Assembly: GCA_017163975.1 (NCBI GenBank)
Contig: JAFFSR010000251.1
Location: 1,922,001-1,986,000 of the forward strand
Direction: 5' to 3'
DNA: 64,000 nucleotides
Origin: Anastatus disparis
Lineage: Eukaryota; Arthropoda; Insecta; Hymenoptera; Eupelmidae
Position 1 is the first letter of the stretch, and each line of letters starts with the position of its first letter. Positions 60,981 through 64,000 of this stretch are shown here, piece by piece. The notes under the pieces are model-generated. The model did not search any database, was not told the DNA's origin, and worked only from the letters and a program-made list of their open reading frames with translations. A program made the position numbers and the translations under genes.

Positions 60981-62430
60981 CAGAAATTGATTAAAATACC
61001 GATAAGATTATTATATTGGAATTTAAAATTTATCGATGCACTAACGATTTATTTTGCAAAAGCACACACCCAATTTCAATGTTAATACATTCTGAATAGA
61101 TTTAGTTCTCAATAACAATTTTGAAAAGTAACGATTCCGATAGATAATGATTAAAACCTAATCTATAAGCTTTGGCGTTCGAAGTGTATTTATATCTTTA
61201 ATTAATCTTTGAAATTTATCAAAATTTTATCAGTAAAATTGAAAAATAAAAATACTTTGATCTCAGATGGCTGTTTTCTAAAACATGAATACCATGAATA
61301 TTCGAAGCTGATTTTTACGATATCGTTAAACTCATTCCTACGGAATTGCTCGTTCAACTCATCAAAGTTTCATAAACTGTCAATTTTCTTTGTATAAACG
61401 TTAATACTTAAACGAAGTATAAAAATAAGAAATAATATATTTCTTACCTCTTTAATATTTATTGAATTATAAAATTAAATAAATGCACAAGATGGGTAAG
61501 GATCAAATCGACATTTTCATACGCTGACATTAAAGTAATTCACAGCATGAAAATAACTAAATAACAAAAAAAAAAGCTTTCACGTTAAAATTTACAGTGC
61601 TAATACATACTAGTCAGTGAAATATTAAATTAAATGAACGCAAAAGATGAAAATATAAATACATGCAATGTACGCGATAAAATGTATTTTTAAGCATCTC
61701 CACGCGCTGCAATCGGTGAAAATATTTATTTTATTTACGTTTTAAACAACTTACAAAAACATCAGCTGCTGCTAAATAAAACAAATTATTAGATTTGCAA
61801 AAGTGGATTAACATTTTTTTTTTGTACGCATTAATTCAAATACGTTACTTTATCAATTATCAATGGGTTATTTAAATTATATAAAAGAAAAATTTAATAT
61901 TATCAAAATAATATATAACATTTGCGTACGTTATAAATTAACGTAGTCATTATTGGAATAATATATATTCCAAAGCCTTACAGCTTTATTTCCTGCTCTC
62001 TCAATCTGATATCATGTTTTATCATTTATTTACAAATATAATTAAAATTATTAAAAAATTTTCAACTAATCTTATTTAAACTTTTTTCTCCTACAATTCT
62101 ACTTGAGTATAATTTTATAAAATATATGGTATATAACGGAGAGATTGAATAAGAATTCTAAACAAATGTAGGAATTAAAATTGATGCTAGGAAAAAATAG
62201 ACACGTTAACCAGACATGTTAATTTGAAAAGTTAACAATAGAATTAAGAAAATCGTACATATACGAATCTAATAATTGAGCATTCTCATTTAGATACTCG
62301 AATATATATACAGCAAACTTTCTGACATATCCTAAACGAGCTTTCGTGCTAAAACTAACATATACATTTATCCCCCTTTTCCTATATAACATCATAGCTT
62401 GAATGCGACAAAGCTTCCTTATATACATAT
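60981..62430. other. AT-rich non-coding DNA
   Basis: No gene is supported; scattered short frames only. Confidence 0.45.
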
Positions 62431-62784
62431 ACATCTATATTTATATATACATACAACACTCAAGGAAGCTGTAATCTCATTTCCGCCGGTGTATATATTC
62501 TCGTGCAAAACGTGAGCTTGTGTATGTGTGTGTGTGTAATATGTAAGTGTTTCATGGGATCCGCGTCGTAGCTTGAAATTGTCGTTCGTGCTTGCACTTA
62601 AAGCAACTTGTCTGTAACACTCCTTCTCTCGATTCCTGCTTAAAAGATACGTTTCTATATACGTGTGTATGAATCCAAGGATATATACTCAAATCTATGT
62701 AAGACATATATACGTAAGATTGCTTATAAGTATTCTAGTTTGCTCCGAAGACCTTGTTGATACTTGAAGCGCGACCTCTCTTTA

Positions 62785-62815
<31 letters not shown>

Positions 62816-63577
62816 TTTACTCTTGCGCGTGTGTACGCGCGTGCGACTCGGTTAATTTGCTCGCTAGACCATGAATCTTCTTTTTTACTTATAACATATG
62901 TATGTAGATATATATATATGTATGCCTATATATGCTGTTATAAGGTCCTGTGTAGTGTAAACCGGATTCGGTGTTGTGCACTTCGACAAAACCGGATATA
63001 GTATCGGGTCGATTAAGAATAAGGAGAATAAAAAAAAAGATTAAGAAAAATTTAAAGGCGAAGAAGAAGAAATAGACTCTTTCTATATCTCTACTTAAAC
63101 TTTAACATATATATGTATAAAGTCCATTGAGTTTTTTTTTTTTAATGCTTTTGCGTATATATATATATATATATGTTTAAACAGGCTAAAAGCTTATACG
63201 CGTGTATAACGCACGTGTATAATGAAGCATTTAGAAGGCTCGACAGAGCCACTTGATACATTACTATATGTATACATATATACACATAGAGAGAAGAGAG
63301 TAAAGCACAGGCGCACACACACACTCGCAACCCACATGCGAGAGAGAGAGCATAACTGTGCTTTAACAAATTGCGAATTCATGCGGTTCCACACCGCTCG
63401 TATACTGCTTCACTCTCTGTGTACACATATATATAGGTTTATGCGGTGAACACGAGCAAATTCATAAACGAGGATATACTATATACCATATATATATATA
63501 TAAGCTCATTCACACATTTATCCCTAAGGGTATACACGCGCGGGTACTTATAGAATTTATTTTTTTCTTTTAACTTT

Positions 63578-63608
<31 letters not shown>

Positions 63609-63640
63609 TGCTCCTTCTCTTTAAAAAGTTTACATTCGAA
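62431..63640. other. Large TATATA/CpG/CT island
   Basis: It contains (TG)n at 62521-62538 and (CT)n at 62785-62817. CpG-rich GCGCGTGTGTACGCGCGTGC lies at about 62825, with several TATATATATA runs (62910, 63158, 63490). A GA run lies near 63340 and (CT)n at 63581-63609. Frames on both strands are simple-repeat artefacts. This is the largest island in the window and a candidate regulatory region. Confidence 0.45.
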
Positions 63641-64000
63641 CTTGTAAGAGTTGTTTACATATGTAATACAACGTGAGAAAAACTACTTGCTATTTGGCTG
63701 GTGTTAAGGAAAAAAGTTAAGGCATCGGTCATTAGCTCGTAAAAATATGTTATTCGAAAAAAGAATGCTGTTTAATCGCCGAGAAAACATGAATATTTAA
63801 TGTACACTGGAATTTTAATTTTTTTTCTATTATAGTATTTTTTTTTTTCATGTCCATGGCTGTTTCCATTGAATACTGTTATGCAATCGTGAAATAATAT
63901 TCATGTAATCTTTGAGCGAGAATATCATAATTTTATGTAATTCTTTTATGGATTGTTGACTTTACAAGCAATTTTTAACTGAAAAAGGATTGTATGTAAT
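63641..64000. other. AT-rich non-coding DNA
   Basis: No gene seen before the window ends. Confidence 0.4.

Overview
This window is eukaryotic, very AT-rich and almost entirely non-coding. I found no convincing protein-coding exon of a host gene on either strand. The open frames are short, are biased to F/Y/I/K/N or to S/L/R-E runs (AT-rich and CT/GA-repeat sequence), and overlap simple repeats. The composition, the abundant (GA)n/(CT)n and (TA)n tracts, a tRNA-derived SINE, a jockey/R1-type LINE relic and a TTAA-flanked piggyBac-like MITE all fit an insect genome. A hymenopteran such as a parasitoid wasp is my best guess, but the sequence does not prove it. The window is probably intergenic DNA and/or long introns around a developmentally regulated gene.

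Layout: 1-5000 is AT-rich sequence with one degenerate repeat element (2331-2775). 5160-6070 is the first of about 19 islands that mix CpG-richer DNA, GA/CT tracts and TATATA motifs, separated by AT-rich deserts. 7329-8663 is an old DNA transposon with inverted ends of about 110 bp. SINE copies lie at 9889-10080, 15140-15330 and 51799-52000, all with the tRNA-like head on the minus strand. Two oppositely oriented copies of a giant palindromic (foldback) element lie at 12182-14480 and 21295-24383. Their complete, GC-rich hairpin-bearing ends face outwards, so 12182-24383 as a whole is bounded by near-identical inverted repeats of 1.6 kb. 25780-26250 looks like a TATA promoter plus a 5' leader exon ending at a consensus splice donor, the best hint of a host gene (plus strand). 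30421-30560 is the piggyBac-like MITE. 36093-36169 and 37067-37141 are strong hairpins. 38560-39807 is a 1.25-kb TIR transposon filled with 120-bp and 238-bp tandem repeats. 52390-53600 is the decayed LINE reverse transcriptase. 54887-55440 holds palindromes and interleaved inverted repeats. The last 8 kb has more TATATA/CpG/GA islands.

Mobile elements account for most recognisable content: autonomous-derived (LINE), LINE-dependent (SINE), and non-autonomous DNA elements (foldback, TIR, MITE). The islands are the best candidates for host regulatory DNA. No rRNA, functional tRNA, CRISPR or viral gene was recognised.
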